From positions 1 to 47,050 of the forward strand of contig DWWP01000002.1 of assembly GCA_019119635.1 (NCBI GenBank): a stretch of 47,050 nt of DNA, written 5' to 3'. The position numbers and the translations under genes are program-made. The DNA is from Candidatus Dietzia intestinipullorum. GTDB taxonomy: Bacteria; Actinomycetota; Actinomycetes; Mycobacteriales; Mycobacteriaceae. The notes beneath the pieces were generated by a model, which made no database searches, had not been told where the DNA came from, and saw only the letters and a program-made list of their open reading frames with translations. Below are positions 1 to 7,850 of this stretch, one piece after another (position 1 is the first letter of the stretch; each line of letters opens with the position of its first letter).

Positions 1-1274
1 ACCTCGTTGCTGCCCGCGTAGATCATGAGCGACTTGGCGTCACGGGCCAGCTGTTCGACCCGGTACTCGGCCATGTAGCCGTTGCCACCGAACAGCTGTA
101 CCGCCTCCATGGCCACGTCGGTCGCGGCCTCGGAAGAGTACAGCTTCATGGCCGACGCCTCGGCCAGCGAGAGCGGCTTGCCCGCACGGGCGCGTTCGAT
201 GGAGTGGAACACCATGTTCTGCACGTTGAACCGCGCCACCTCCATCTGTGCCAGCTTGAGCTGGATCAGCTGGAAGCGCCCGATCTCCTGGCCCCAGAGG
301 GTGCGCTCGCGGGCGTACTCCACGCAGAGCCGGTGGCACTCGGTGATGATGCCCAGCGCCATGATCGCCACGCCGGTGCGCTCGGCGGTGAAGCTCGCCC
401 TGGCGGACTCGCGGCCGTCGCCCCCGCGGTGCTCCTCGGTCTCGCCCAGGAGTCGATCCCGCCGCAGTCGCACGTCGTCAAAGGACAGTTCCCCGGTGGG
501 GGAGCTGTGCAGCCCCATCTTCTTCAGCGGCGGGCTCTGGGTCAGTCCCTCCATGCCCGATTCGAGGACAAAGGTGAGCACCTTGCGGTCCCGGCGGTCC
601 ACGGTCGGATCGCCCTCGTCGAGCTTGGCGTAGACGATGAGGATGTCCGCGGCCGGGCCGTTGGTGATGAACGTCTTGCGCCCGTTGAGGATGTACTCGT
701 CGCCGTCTCTACGGACGTAGGTCTGCATGCCCCCGAACGCGTCGGAGCCCGAGTCGGGTTCGGTGATCGCCCACGCCGCGACCTTCTCCATGGTGGCGAT
801 ACCCGGTAGCCAGCGTTCCTTCTGGGCGAGCGTCCCGCGCGACATGAGCGTCGTGGCCCCGAGCCCGATGCTCACCCCGAGCGCCGACACCATCCCCATG
901 CACGCCCCGGCGAGCTCGCTGACCACCACCGCCATGAGCGAATCTTGGCCCTCGAACGCGCCGGAGCCGCCACTGCTCGCCTCCTCCTTCTCGGGGGCGC
1001 TCGTCTCGCCGCTCTTGCCACTGCCCGTCTCGCCACTGCCCGTCTCACCGCTGCCCGGCTCGCCGGCGTCCCGGGCCCGCTCCTTGGCCAGCATCTTCTC
1101 CACCGCCTCGGAGGCCATCACGTCGATCCCGAACTCGGAAAACAGCTTCCGGATGATCGGATACGGTGACATCTCGCCGCTGTCGAGCGCGTCGAGGTGC
1201 GGTCGGATCTCCTTGGCGATGAACCCGCGTATCCCGTCGCGGATCATCAGGTCGGTCTCGGACCACTCGAACAT
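1..1274 (-). CDS. Acyl-CoA dehydrogenase (3' end cut by window edge)
   Basis: Flavoprotein oxidising acyl-CoA to the 2,3-enoyl-CoA in beta-oxidation or a related catabolic route. Hand translation from ATG at 1274 (MFEWSETDLMIRDG) gives 424 codons before the window edge. Family signatures are visible: AWAITEPDSGSDAFG (FAD/substrate motif), NGRKTFITNGP, ERTGVAIMALGI, and AVQLFGGNGYMAEY near the C-terminus, so only the tail is missing. Unusual: residues about 69-107 form a Gly/Ser/Glu-rich insert with GSGET repeats (15-bp DNA repeat at 1017-1061), placed between the N-terminal helices and the rest of the FAD fold. GAGGGG lies about 8 nt before the ATG and supports the start. Substrate chain length cannot be told. 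Confidence 0.93.
   Translation of the reverse strand, partial: MFEWSETDLMIRDGIRGFIAKEIRPHLDALDSGEMSPYPIIRKLFSEFGIDVMASEAVEKMLAKERARDAGEPGSGETGSGETGSGKSGETSAPEKEEASSGGSGAFEGQDSLMAVVVSELAGACMGMVSALGVSIGLGATTLMSRGTLAQKERWLPGIATMEKVAAWAITEPDSGSDAFGGMQTYVRRDGDEYILNGRKTFITNGPAADILIVYAKLDEGDPTVDRRDRKVLTFVLESGMEGLTQSPPLKKMGLHSSPTGELSFDDVRLRRDRLLGETEEHRGGDGRESARASFTAERTGVAIMALGIITECHRLCVEYARERTLWGQEIGRFQLIQLKLAQMEVARFNVQNMVFHSIERARAGKPLSLAEASAMKLYSSEAATDVAMEAVQLFGGNGYMAEYRVEQLARDAKSLMIYAGSNE
1017..1061. repeat. 15-bp tandem repeat, about 3 copies, inside the acyl-CoA dehydrogenase
   Basis: Two exact copies of GCCACTGCCCGTCTC (1017-1031, 1032-1046) and a degenerate third (1047-1061). On the coding strand the unit encodes GSGET in frame, so gain or loss of units changes only linker length. 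Confidence 0.85.
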
Positions 1275-1400
1275 CGTCACACCCCTCGCGGTTGTCGGTC
1301 TCCCCGGCACAGTGTGTCCCCTCGTCGCCGGGCGGGCATCCCTATTCGCGATCTCGGCGAGCCGCGCGGACCGCGTCCCGGATCCGGCACACTCGGGGGT

Positions 1401-2354
1401 ATGAGCACCCCCACAGAGAATCCCGGCCCCCGTGCCGGCCACGCGCGAGCCGGTCGCCGGCAGTTGGGTCGTGTCGGCCTGTGGACCGGCTCGCTGGAGG
1501 GCGTGCGGGCGGCGGAGATCCCCGACCTTCTGGCGGACCTGGAGGCGCAGGGCTGGCCGACACTGTGGTTCGGCGAAGCGGTGGGCCGCGAGGCCTTCAC
1601 CGCCGCGCAGTTGTACCTGAGCGCGACCGAGCGCATGGTGATCGGTACCGGCATCGCCAACATCTACGGTCGCGACGCCTCCGCGGCCGGGGCGGCGTCC
1701 CGCACGCTGGAGGCGCTGTACCCGGGCCGGTTCGTCCCCGGCCTCGGCGTCTCCCACGCGCCGCTGGTCGAGCGCCGCTCGCACCAGTACGGCCGGCCGC
1801 TGGCCGCGATGCGCGAGTACCTGGACGCCCTCGACACATCCCGCTCGGCGACGGCGGGGGAGGAGTCGATGCCGCCGGTCGTGCTGGCCGCGCTCGGCCC
1901 CAAGATGCTCGAACTCGCCCGCGACCGCACGGCCGGGGCGCACCCCTACCTCACGTTGCCCGAGCACACGGCGCAGGCGCGTGAGATCCTCGGCGGGACC
2001 GGCGAGGACGGGCCGGCCCTGATCGTCGAGACCGCCGCGGTGGTCGCCGAGGGTGTGGAGGACGACGACGAGGTGTGGCGCTCGCGAGCCCACGACCACC
2101 TGAACGTGTACACGGGCCTGCCCAACTACCGGAACTCGTGGACCAGGCACGGCTTCGACGAGTCCGACTACGTGCGCGGAGGCAGCGAGCGCCTCAAGCG
2201 CGCGCTGGTCTCCCAGGGGATGGAGGCCACGCGTCAGCGCGTGCAGGAACACCTCGACGCCGGTGCCTCGACCGTCCTCGTCCAGGTGCTGGGCGAGGAC
2301 ATGATGACCCCGCCGCTCGAGGACTGGCGCCGCGCGTCGCGGGTGTTGCTCTAG
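1401..2354 (+). CDS. LLM class (F420-dependent type) oxidoreductase
   Basis: 317-aa luciferase-like monooxygenase-fold protein. Visible features: GRVGLWTGSLEGV at the first strand, LEAQGWPTLWFGEAVGREAF, VIGTGIANIYGRDA, and ALYPGRFVPGLGVSHAP, the usual order for the F420-dependent subgroup sometimes named TIGR03620. Members transfer hydride between F420 (or FMN) and an unknown substrate in the cytosol. ATG at 1401 is preferred because upstream residues of the open frame are low-quality Arg/Pro-rich sequence overlapping the divergent acyl-CoA dehydrogenase promoter. No clear Shine-Dalgarno is present; a weak CACACT lies 7 nt upstream (1388-1393). A strong hairpin starts at the stop codon. Cofactor preference is from family knowledge, not from residues I can verify. 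Confidence 0.85.
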   Translation: MSTPTENPGPRAGHARAGRRQLGRVGLWTGSLEGVRAAEIPDLLADLEAQGWPTLWFGEAVGREAFTAAQLYLSATERMVIGTGIANIYGRDASAAGAASRTLEALYPGRFVPGLGVSHAPLVERRSHQYGRPLAAMREYLDALDTSRSATAGEESMPPVVLAALGPKMLELARDRTAGAHPYLTLPEHTAQAREILGGTGEDGPALIVETAAVVAEGVEDDDEVWRSRAHDHLNVYTGLPNYRNSWTRHGFDESDYVRGGSERLKRALVSQGMEATRQRVQEHLDAGASTVLVQVLGEDMMTPPLEDWRRASRVLL

Positions 2355-2389
2355 GGGCGCCGGCGCTTCTCCAGGCAGCGCGGCGCCCC
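2354..2389 (+). terminator. Hairpin terminator after the LLM oxidoreductase
   Basis: GGGGCGCC (2354-2361), one bulged G, GCGCT (2363-2367), a 9-nt loop, then AGCGC (2377-2381) and GGCGCCCC (2382-2389). This 13-bp GC stem lacks a U-tract, as is common in actinobacteria. It could also stop transcription from the facing gene at 2435. Confidence 0.65.
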
Positions 2390-2434
2390 CCGAGGAGCCC
2401 GCCCCGGACCATCCGGGGCCAGCCCGGCCGCGGA

Positions 2435-2938
2435 TCAGTCCTGGTACTCGGGCGTCTCCAGCGTGATCGGTCCGGCAGCGCCACCGGCGTCGGTGGTCAG
2501 TCGGTATTCGACCTCTCCGGCCCCGGTGGGGACGATCGAGTCCTTGGGATGCGCGACACCGGTCCAGAGCTCGGGCTCGTCAACGGTGTACTGCTTCTCG
2601 CCGCTCTCGCCGGTATCGAGATTCTCCCAGTGCAGCGTCACCGTGAGGTCGCAGGCGCCCACGCCGGGCATGGCGATCCCCCAGTGCAGGCTGGACGAGT
2701 CGGGGTAGCCGTTCGTGCCGATCTGTGCCGCCACCGCGCCGGTGCACAGGCCCGTCGGCGACCCGGTCGGGGCGACGAGCGTGTCGGGGCCCGGGCTCAG
2801 GTACCGGGGGAGGTCCGAGGACGACGGGGTGAGCGATCCCTGCGCGCTCGCTGTCGCCGGCATCGCCACACCGACCGCGACCGCACATGCCGCGGCGGCT
2901 CCCAGGGCTGCTCGTGAGATTCGTGTGTTCTGGCTCAT
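2435..2938 (-). CDS. Secreted hypothetical protein
   Basis: 167 aa from ATG 2938 (MSQNTRISRAALGAAAACAV). A Sec-type signal peptide is visible: Arg-containing n-region, Ala-rich hydrophobic core and ATASAQG cleavage region near residue 33. The mature part has Cys in GLCTG and GACDL that could form a disulfide, and beta-rich sequence (LTVTLHWENLDTGESGEK, GEVEYRLTTD). I recognise no family; it resembles small secreted beta-sandwich proteins of Corynebacteriales. An in-frame GTG at 2971 adds 11 residues but would spoil the short n-region, so the internal ATG is preferred. Confidence 0.75.
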   Translation of the reverse strand: MSQNTRISRAALGAAAACAVAVGVAMPATASAQGSLTPSSSDLPRYLSPGPDTLVAPTGSPTGLCTGAVAAQIGTNGYPDSSSLHWGIAMPGVGACDLTVTLHWENLDTGESGEKQYTVDEPELWTGVAHPKDSIVPTGAGEVEYRLTTDAGGAAGPITLETPEYQD

Positions 2939-3056
2939 GCGCTCACGATGGCATGGCGTGCCCCACCGCACAATGCCCGCTCGGGGAAGTCTTGTTAACG
3001 CGCTGACCGGTAACGATAAAGGGGCAGCGGCGATCTCGTCGTCGTCGGGTGGGGAC

Positions 3057-3108
3057 GTCGGGCTGGGATGTCGGGCAGGGCCGTCGGGCTGGGATGTCGG
3101 GCAGGGCC
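3057..3108. repeat. 26-bp perfect tandem duplication (four 13-bp sub-units)
   Basis: Positions 3057-3082 and 3083-3108 are identical, and each is itself two similar 13-mers starting GTCGGGC. A further degenerate unit follows toward 3119. It lies in the 181-bp gap between the membrane-protein gene (stop at 3120) and the start of the secreted-protein gene (2938), i.e. in the upstream region of the latter. Confidence 0.85.
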
Positions 3109-3119
3109 GCCGGGTGGGG

Positions 3120-3500
3120 CTACCCGGCCACCCCGATCACGGCCGCGGCCGTGAGGCCCGCGGTCACGCAGGCGAACGAGGCCACACTGACGAGCCGGAA
3201 CCACAGCGCTTCGCTGGCGCGCGGCCCGAAGGCCAAGGGTAGGAACAGCAGGGGGTTGAGCACGGTGCCGATGACGATGAGCACCTGGACCCACACGGGC
3301 AGGTCCGGCAGGACGGCACCGACGGCGATCACGAGGACGCCCATGATCACGTAGTCGAGGTGCAGCTGCAGCAGGCGGCGCGGCTCGCGGATCCGGAGAC
3401 GCTCGAAGAGCTGGGGCATGGCCAGCTGGGCGGCGACGATCCAGCCGGTCCACGCACCCACCGCGAGCAGGATGAGCCCGAACTTCACGAGGAATGCCAT
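3120..3500 (-). CDS. Small integral membrane protein
   Basis: 126 aa from ATG 3500 (MAFLVKFGLILLAVG). Four hydrophobic segments are visible at about 5-25, 45-65, 72-92 and 102-122, with a conserved-looking RLRIREPRRLLQLHLD cytosolic loop. No known domain recognised. The start is supported by a TACCCT -10-like box (3507-3512 on the opposite strand) six nt before the ATG, implying a leaderless transcript. It is divergent from the MFS exporter at 3610, sharing a 109-bp promoter region. Confidence 0.7.
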   Translation of the reverse strand: MAFLVKFGLILLAVGAWTGWIVAAQLAMPQLFERLRIREPRRLLQLHLDYVIMGVLVIAVGAVLPDLPVWVQVLIVIGTVLNPLLFLPLAFGPRASEALWFRLVSVASFACVTAGLTAAAVIGVAG

Positions 3501-3506
3501 AGCCGG

Positions 3507-3512
3507 AGGGTA
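3507..3512 (-). promoter_or_regulatory. -10 box (TACCCT) for leaderless membrane-protein gene
   Basis: TACCCT reads on the minus strand and is separated by 6 nt from the ATG at 3500. No Shine-Dalgarno is present, so transcription probably begins at or next to the start codon. Confidence 0.55.
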
Positions 3513-3609
3513 GCGGACATCCGCGACGCCGTCGGGAGCGGATTCACGCCCGTCAACTCGGCTCGGTACTGTCCGGTCTACAGGGATTCTCGGTGCGGAA
3601 GGGCGTGAC

Positions 3610-5028
3610 ATGGGCGGCGTAGTGCGGGACGGACGTGTCGTCCGGTCCGAGAGCAGCGGGCTGGTCACCGTTCTGGCCTTCGCGGGGATCGTCGTCTCGC
3701 TCAGCCAGACCCTCGTGATCCCGCTTCTCGGGATGCTCCCCGAGATCGCCGACACCACGCCATCCAACGCCGCGTGGGTCGTCACCTCGACGCTCCTCAC
3801 GGCCGCCGTCGCGGTGCCGGTGCTCGGCCGGCTGGGCGATCTCTATCCCAAAAAGTACGTGATGCTCGGCGCCGTCGGGGTGATGGTGCTGGGTTCGGTG
3901 ATGTGCGCGCTCGCCTCCTCGCTGTGGCCGATGGTGATCGGGCGCGGACTCCAGGGGTTCGGGATCGGGTTCATCCCGGTGGGCATCGCGACCATGCGGG
4001 AACTCCTCCCGCCGGCACGCCTGGGGTCGGCGATCGCCCTGATGAGTTCGTCGCTGGGGGTGGGCGGTGCGCTCGGTATCCCGGCCGCCGCGGCGCTCGC
4101 ACAGTACGGGGACTGGCGGTGGATGTTCTGGGGCTCCGCCGTGCTGGGGCTGGCGATCATCCTGCTGATCGCGCTGCGCCTGGACGCGGTCCCGGCGGCC
4201 AAACCGGACGGCACGCTCGACGTGATCGGGGCGCTCGGCCTGGCCGTGGGGCTGGTCTCGCTGCTCCTCGCCATCTCCAAGGGGGCCGACTGGGGCTGGG
4301 TCTCCGGGCTCACCGTGGGACTGTTCGGGCTGGCCGTGGTGGCTTTTGCGGTGTGGGGCTGGTGGGTACTACGGCATCCGTCCCCGCTCGTTGACCTCCG
4401 TGTGGCCGCCCGCCCGCCGGTCCTGATGACCAACATCGCATCGGTGCTCGTCGGAATGGCCCTGTTCTCACAGCAGTTTCTGCTACCGCAGATCATGCAG
4501 TTGCCGGTCGAGACCGGTCACGGGTTGGGCCAGTCGATGGTGGCCATGGGGCTGTGGATCGCGCCGGGCGGGCTGGCGATGATGGCGGTCTCGCCGATCA
4601 GCGGTCACCTCATCACGACCCGCGGCCCCAAACCGACCCTGGTCCTCGGCGCGACGGTGACGGCACTCGGGTACGGCTCGGCGCTCGTCCTGATGGGCTC
4701 CACCTGGGGGATTATGCTCGTGAGCGTCATCGTGTGCGCCGGGGTGGGGCTCGCGTACGGGGCCATGCCCGCGCTGATCATGGCGTCCGTCCCCAATTCC
4801 GAGATGGGCTCGGCGAACAGCTTCAACACCCTCATGCGGTCGATCGGACAGTCCACCGCCGCGGCGGTCCTCGGCGTGGTCCTGGCGCAGATGGTCACGG
4901 ACTTCGGCGGCGTCCCGGTGCCCACGGAGGCCGGCTTCCAGGTCGGACTGCTCATCGGCACCGGGGTCTCATTGGCGGCCGCGGGCGTGGCCGCGGTGAT
5001 CCCGCCGGCCTGGGTCGCGGAGGAATAA
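3610..5028 (+). CDS. MFS transporter, DHA2 (14-TM drug:H+ antiporter) type
   Basis: 472-aa plasma-membrane exporter. The order of hydrophobic segments suggests 14 TM helices, typical of DHA2/EmrB-QacA proteins. Motif A is present as GRLGDLYPKKYVML after TM2, motif B-like GRGLQGFGIGFIPV, and the TM5 antiporter motif region GVGGALGIPAAA. ATG 3610 is preceded by GGAAGGG at good spacing. The substrate cannot be predicted; multidrug or small-molecule efflux is the family norm. Followed by a C-rich repeat tract rather than another gene of the same operon. Confidence 0.9.
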   Translation: MGGVVRDGRVVRSESSGLVTVLAFAGIVVSLSQTLVIPLLGMLPEIADTTPSNAAWVVTSTLLTAAVAVPVLGRLGDLYPKKYVMLGAVGVMVLGSVMCALASSLWPMVIGRGLQGFGIGFIPVGIATMRELLPPARLGSAIALMSSSLGVGGALGIPAAAALAQYGDWRWMFWGSAVLGLAIILLIALRLDAVPAAKPDGTLDVIGALGLAVGLVSLLLAISKGADWGWVSGLTVGLFGLAVVAFAVWGWWVLRHPSPLVDLRVAARPPVLMTNIASVLVGMALFSQQFLLPQIMQLPVETGHGLGQSMVAMGLWIAPGGLAMMAVSPISGHLITTRGPKPTLVLGATVTALGYGSALVLMGSTWGIMLVSVIVCAGVGLAYGAMPALIMASVPNSEMGSANSFNTLMRSIGQSTAAAVLGVVLAQMVTDFGGVPVPTEAGFQVGLLIGTGVSLAAAGVAAVIPPAWVAEE

Positions 5029-5054
5029 GAGCGCGAGGGCCTGCGCCTGCGCGG

Positions 5055-5174
5055 TTCTCCCCGGCCCTCTCCGCGGCCCCTTCCCCGGCTCTCTCCCTGG
5101 ACCTTCCCCCGGCCCTCTCCGCGACCCTTCTCCCGGCCCCTTCTCCGGGCCCCTTTTCCCGGTCATCTCCCCGG
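5055..5174. repeat. Imperfect 23-26 bp pyrimidine-rich repeat, about 5 units
   Basis: Units begin with TTCTC or TTCCC at about 5055, 5081, 5104, 5128 and 5154, each carrying CCCGGCC-CTCTCC. The plus strand is almost pure C/T with G pairs; the minus strand has many GGG runs (possible G-quadruplexes). It occupies the gap between the MFS gene and the HNH gene operator. Local GG-CC pairs may also act as a diffuse terminator. Confidence 0.75.
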
Positions 5175-5246
5175 ACCGTGCTCTCGCCCCGCTGCCGAGC
5201 TGCCTCCAGAAAACAGTTACATCACCGTTATCGCGCGTTCGATCAC

Positions 5247-5264
5247 GTTCGAGTAGACTCGAAC
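5247..5264. promoter_or_regulatory. Palindromic operator over the HNH-protein promoter
   Basis: GTTCGAGT-AG-ACTCGAAC is a perfect 8-bp inverted repeat with 2-nt spacer. A third half-site GTTCGA lies one helical turn upstream (5237-5242). The right arm contains TAGACT (5254-5259), a good actinobacterial -10, so a bound dimer would block RNA polymerase. Half-sites match those of the mycobacterial LexA box (TCGAAC-N4-GTTCGA) but in reversed order, so LexA control is possible but not established. Confidence 0.65.
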
Positions 5265-5291
5265 ACAGAAGCGACCGAGGGGGTGGTGAGA

Positions 5292-6953
5292 GTGGCGGAC
5301 ACGGCGACAGGCGGCGCGGACGGGTCGCGCTCGGCCGACGGCTTCGATGACCCCGGTGCTCTCGCCCTTGCCGAGGATTTCGCGAGCGGGCTCGTGATGG
5401 CGGAGAACCGTTCCGCAGCCGAACGCTGCCGCGGCGTCCACACCGTGTACCTGCGCCATGAGGAGCGGGTCCGTGCCCACCTCGCCGAGGCACCGCCTGG
5501 CGAGCCGGAGTGGGCACAACTCGATCCGTTCGAGCATGCGTGCCAGTCGCTGGTGGCCGTCACCGGGGTCTCGTACGCGCGCTCCCAGGACATGGTCCTG
5601 TTGGCGATCGATGTCCACGACTGGGCTGGCCCGGTCCTGGACGCGATGGCGTCCGGTCTCATGTGCGAACGGATCGCCATGCTGTTGTGCCGGAAGGTCC
5701 GGGGCGTCGACGACCCGCTCCGGGCGGAGGTTCTCGCAGCCGTCGTCGCGGACTACCTCCGGAGACTGCGGGACGGCGAGCGGCCCAGCCGGCAGGCGAC
5801 CTCGCGGAATGCCGGGAAGATCGTGGCCGATCTCGACCCGGAGGGCGTCGCGCGGAGACGTGAGGACGCCGCCTTCACCCGTGCCGTGAGGTTCCGGAAG
5901 GACGACGACGAGGGTATGTGCACCATGACCGCCCGCCTCACGTCGGCGGCCGGTGCGCTTCTCGCCGAACGCATCGACGCCTTCGCCGGCAAGGCCGCCC
6001 CCGGAGACCGTCGGACCCTGGCGCAGCGGCGCGCCGACGCGCTCGAGGCCATGGCGACCGGCGAACACATCGTGGTCAAGGCCGCACACGGCGCCGGCCC
6101 CGGCGCGAAGGCCGGTGATGACCTCAGAGGCACTGCGACCGGGAACTCGGCCGGTAACAGCGCGGCGGGGAACACCGCCGGGAACAGCGCGGCGGGGAAC
6201 ACCTCCGGCACGGCGGACCGGCCTGCCGACGATGCCCCGGCGGAGCCGAGCGGGGCAGCCGCCTCCCGCGGTGCGTCGAACCCGGTGAACGTCTACCCCG
6301 TACTGCGCCCGCACATCACCGTGATCGCCACTGGGACCGGCGCGCCGCGGATCGAGTTCGCCCGGACCGGCGAATCCTCGATGGAGGCCCTGTGCCGCCT
6401 GCTGGAGTCGGCCAAGGGGACGAGGTTCGAGCTCGTCGACACCCGGCCCGGGACCCACGACCGGCCTGAGAGGGCCAAAAAATATCGGATCTCACCCGAA
6501 CTCGCGCGGCGGATCCGCGCGCGCGACGGGACCTGTCGACACCCGGGCTGCTCTGTGCCCGCAGAACAGTGCGACGTGGACCATATCGTCCCCTTCGACC
6601 ACTCGGATCCCGAGAAGGGTGGCCTGACGCTCGAGCGGAACCTCATGTGCCTGTGCCGGCGCCATCACCGGTACAAGACCTTCACCAAGGCCCGCTACGA
6701 GTACATGAACGAGGGTCGGATCCGGATCCTGATCGACCGGCATATCCTCACCACCGAGCCGACCGGGCCACTGGCACGAGCCCGCTCGTGGAGGCCGATG
6801 TCCACGAATCGCGACGGTTCGGGCGCCACCGGCCGGCCCGGACGGCCCGGACGGTCACCCTCTGCCCAGCCGCCCACGTCGGGGCCACCGCCATCGGGAC
6901 CGCCTCCGCCCCGGCCGGGGACCCCACCGGATGACGCGCCCCCGCCGTTCTGA
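5292..6953 (+). CDS. DUF222 / 13E12-type HNH endonuclease-signature protein
   Basis: 553 aa from GTG 5292. The N-terminal ~280 residues match the DUF222 pattern (ARSQDMVLLAIDVHD, DAMASGLMCERIAMLL, DADALEAMATG-like TLAQRRADALEAMATGEH). The C-terminal third has a complete HNH domain at about 405-465: RARDGTCRHPGC, then DVDHIVPFDH, NLMCLCRRHHRYK, giving a Cys-zinc ribbon plus HNH catalytic residues. The tail is Pro/Gly-rich. A low-complexity Gly-Asn-Ser linker near 275-315 carries a 27-bp in-frame repeat. GTG codons at 5283, 5286 and 5292 compete; 5292 has the best spacing from GAGGGG. The open frame continues upstream through the C-rich repeat, but the operator and TAGACT box exclude that start. 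Such genes are multicopy in Mycobacteriales; function unproven, some are SOS-linked. Confidence 0.88.
   Translation: MADTATGGADGSRSADGFDDPGALALAEDFASGLVMAENRSAAERCRGVHTVYLRHEERVRAHLAEAPPGEPEWAQLDPFEHACQSLVAVTGVSYARSQDMVLLAIDVHDWAGPVLDAMASGLMCERIAMLLCRKVRGVDDPLRAEVLAAVVADYLRRLRDGERPSRQATSRNAGKIVADLDPEGVARRREDAAFTRAVRFRKDDDEGMCTMTARLTSAAGALLAERIDAFAGKAAPGDRRTLAQRRADALEAMATGEHIVVKAAHGAGPGAKAGDDLRGTATGNSAGNSAAGNTAGNSAAGNTSGTADRPADDAPAEPSGAAASRGASNPVNVYPVLRPHITVIATGTGAPRIEFARTGESSMEALCRLLESAKGTRFELVDTRPGTHDRPERAKKYRISPELARRIRARDGTCRHPGCSVPAEQCDVDHIVPFDHSDPEKGGLTLERNLMCLCRRHHRYKTFTKARYEYMNEGRIRILIDRHILTTEPTGPLARARSWRPMSTNRDGSGATGRPGRPGRSPSAQPPTSGPPPSGPPPPRPGTPPDDAPPPF
6156..6203 (+). repeat. 27-bp-period in-frame repeat in HNH protein linker
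   Basis: AACAGCGCGGCGGGGAACACC occurs exactly at 6156-6176 and 6183-6203, a 27-bp period equal to nine residues (NSAAGNTAG). Confidence 0.8.
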
Positions 6954-6956
6954 CGC

Positions 6957-7850
6957 TCAGCCCCGAGCGCGGGCGATGATCGCCTCGGCCAGCTCCGTGG
7001 GGCGCTCCTCGGGGATCCAGTGGCTGACACCGGGCAGTTCGACAAAGCGGTAGTCGGCGGACACGTAGCGGCCGGTCTGTTCGGCGCCACCGCGGCCGAG
7101 GGCGGGGTCGCGGTCGCTCCACACGAACGTCGTGGGGACCCGTATCCGGCCGGTCGAGCCCTTGGGCGACGCGAACGGCAGAGCGCGATACCACCCCAGT
7201 CCGCCGGGGATCGCGCCGTCGTCCACCATCTCGCGGTGAAACCGCTCGAGCATCGCCGGCGACATCCTCATGCCACGGCTGAGGAGCCGGTTGATACGCG
7301 CGCCACCCGAGGTGAGCACCCGCTCCGGCACGAACGGCAGCTGGAAGAAACCCATGTACCAGGACCGTCCCAGCTGGTCAGAGGTCACCATCGACCGCAG
7401 GAACGCCGCAGGATGCGGCACCGACACCGGGACGAGTGTGCGGACCCGCTCCGGGTGCGCCGCGGCGAGCGCCCACGCCACCACCGCGCCCCAGTCGTGA
7501 CCGACCACGTGGGCGGTGCCCGAGCCGCCCTCCGCAGCCAGGGTGTCCAGCAGTGCGAGCACGTCGCCGACCAGCTCCGACAGTCGATACGCACGCCGAC
7601 CCCGGGGCCGGGCCGTGGCGCAATAGCCCCGTTGATCCAACGCGATCGTGCGGTAACCCGCCTCGTGGAGCAGCGGCGCGACCGCATCCCAGCTGCTCAC
7701 ACGCTGCGGGAACCCGTGGAGCAGGACCACCGGCTCCCCGTCGTCAGGACCTGCGACCACGGCGCGGAACCGCAGCGGACCACGCGCGAACGTGATCTCG
7801 GACGTATCCCCAGTCGACATCTCTGACCGCTCTGACTCAGCCACGGACAT
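6957..7850 (-). CDS. Alpha/beta hydrolase, epoxide hydrolase-like
   Basis: 297 aa. HGFPQR at 45-50 forms the oxyanion region, VGHDWGAVVAWAL places the nucleophile at Asp119, an acid is in WSDRDPALG (near 244), and His277 is in GVSHWIPEE. The Asp nucleophile in HDWG is the mark of epoxide hydrolase/haloalkane dehalogenase-type enzymes rather than Ser esterases. A cap domain lies between. ATG 7850 has GAAGAGGGGAT upstream, and the gene overlaps the preceding SRPBCC gene by 14 bp, so the two are co-translated. Its end is 3 bp from the stop of the HNH gene (convergent). Substrate unknown. Confidence 0.87.
   Translation of the reverse strand: MSVAESERSEMSTGDTSEITFARGPLRFRAVVAGPDDGEPVVLLHGFPQRVSSWDAVAPLLHEAGYRTIALDQRGYCATARPRGRRAYRLSELVGDVLALLDTLAAEGGSGTAHVVGHDWGAVVAWALAAAHPERVRTLVPVSVPHPAAFLRSMVTSDQLGRSWYMGFFQLPFVPERVLTSGGARINRLLSRGMRMSPAMLERFHREMVDDGAIPGGLGWYRALPFASPKGSTGRIRVPTTFVWSDRDPALGRGGAEQTGRYVSADYRFVELPGVSHWIPEERPTELAEAIIARARG

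Noticed and set aside
5247-5264. Calling the palindrome a canonical LexA box
   Set aside because: Canonical mycobacterial order is TCGAAC-N4-GTTCGA; here the half-sites are reversed, so only a possible relation is claimed.
4554-5291. Upstream extension of the HNH protein across the MFS gene and the C-rich repeat
   Set aside because: It would pass through the MFS gene in another frame and over the operator and -10 box; DUF222 homology begins only after 5292.
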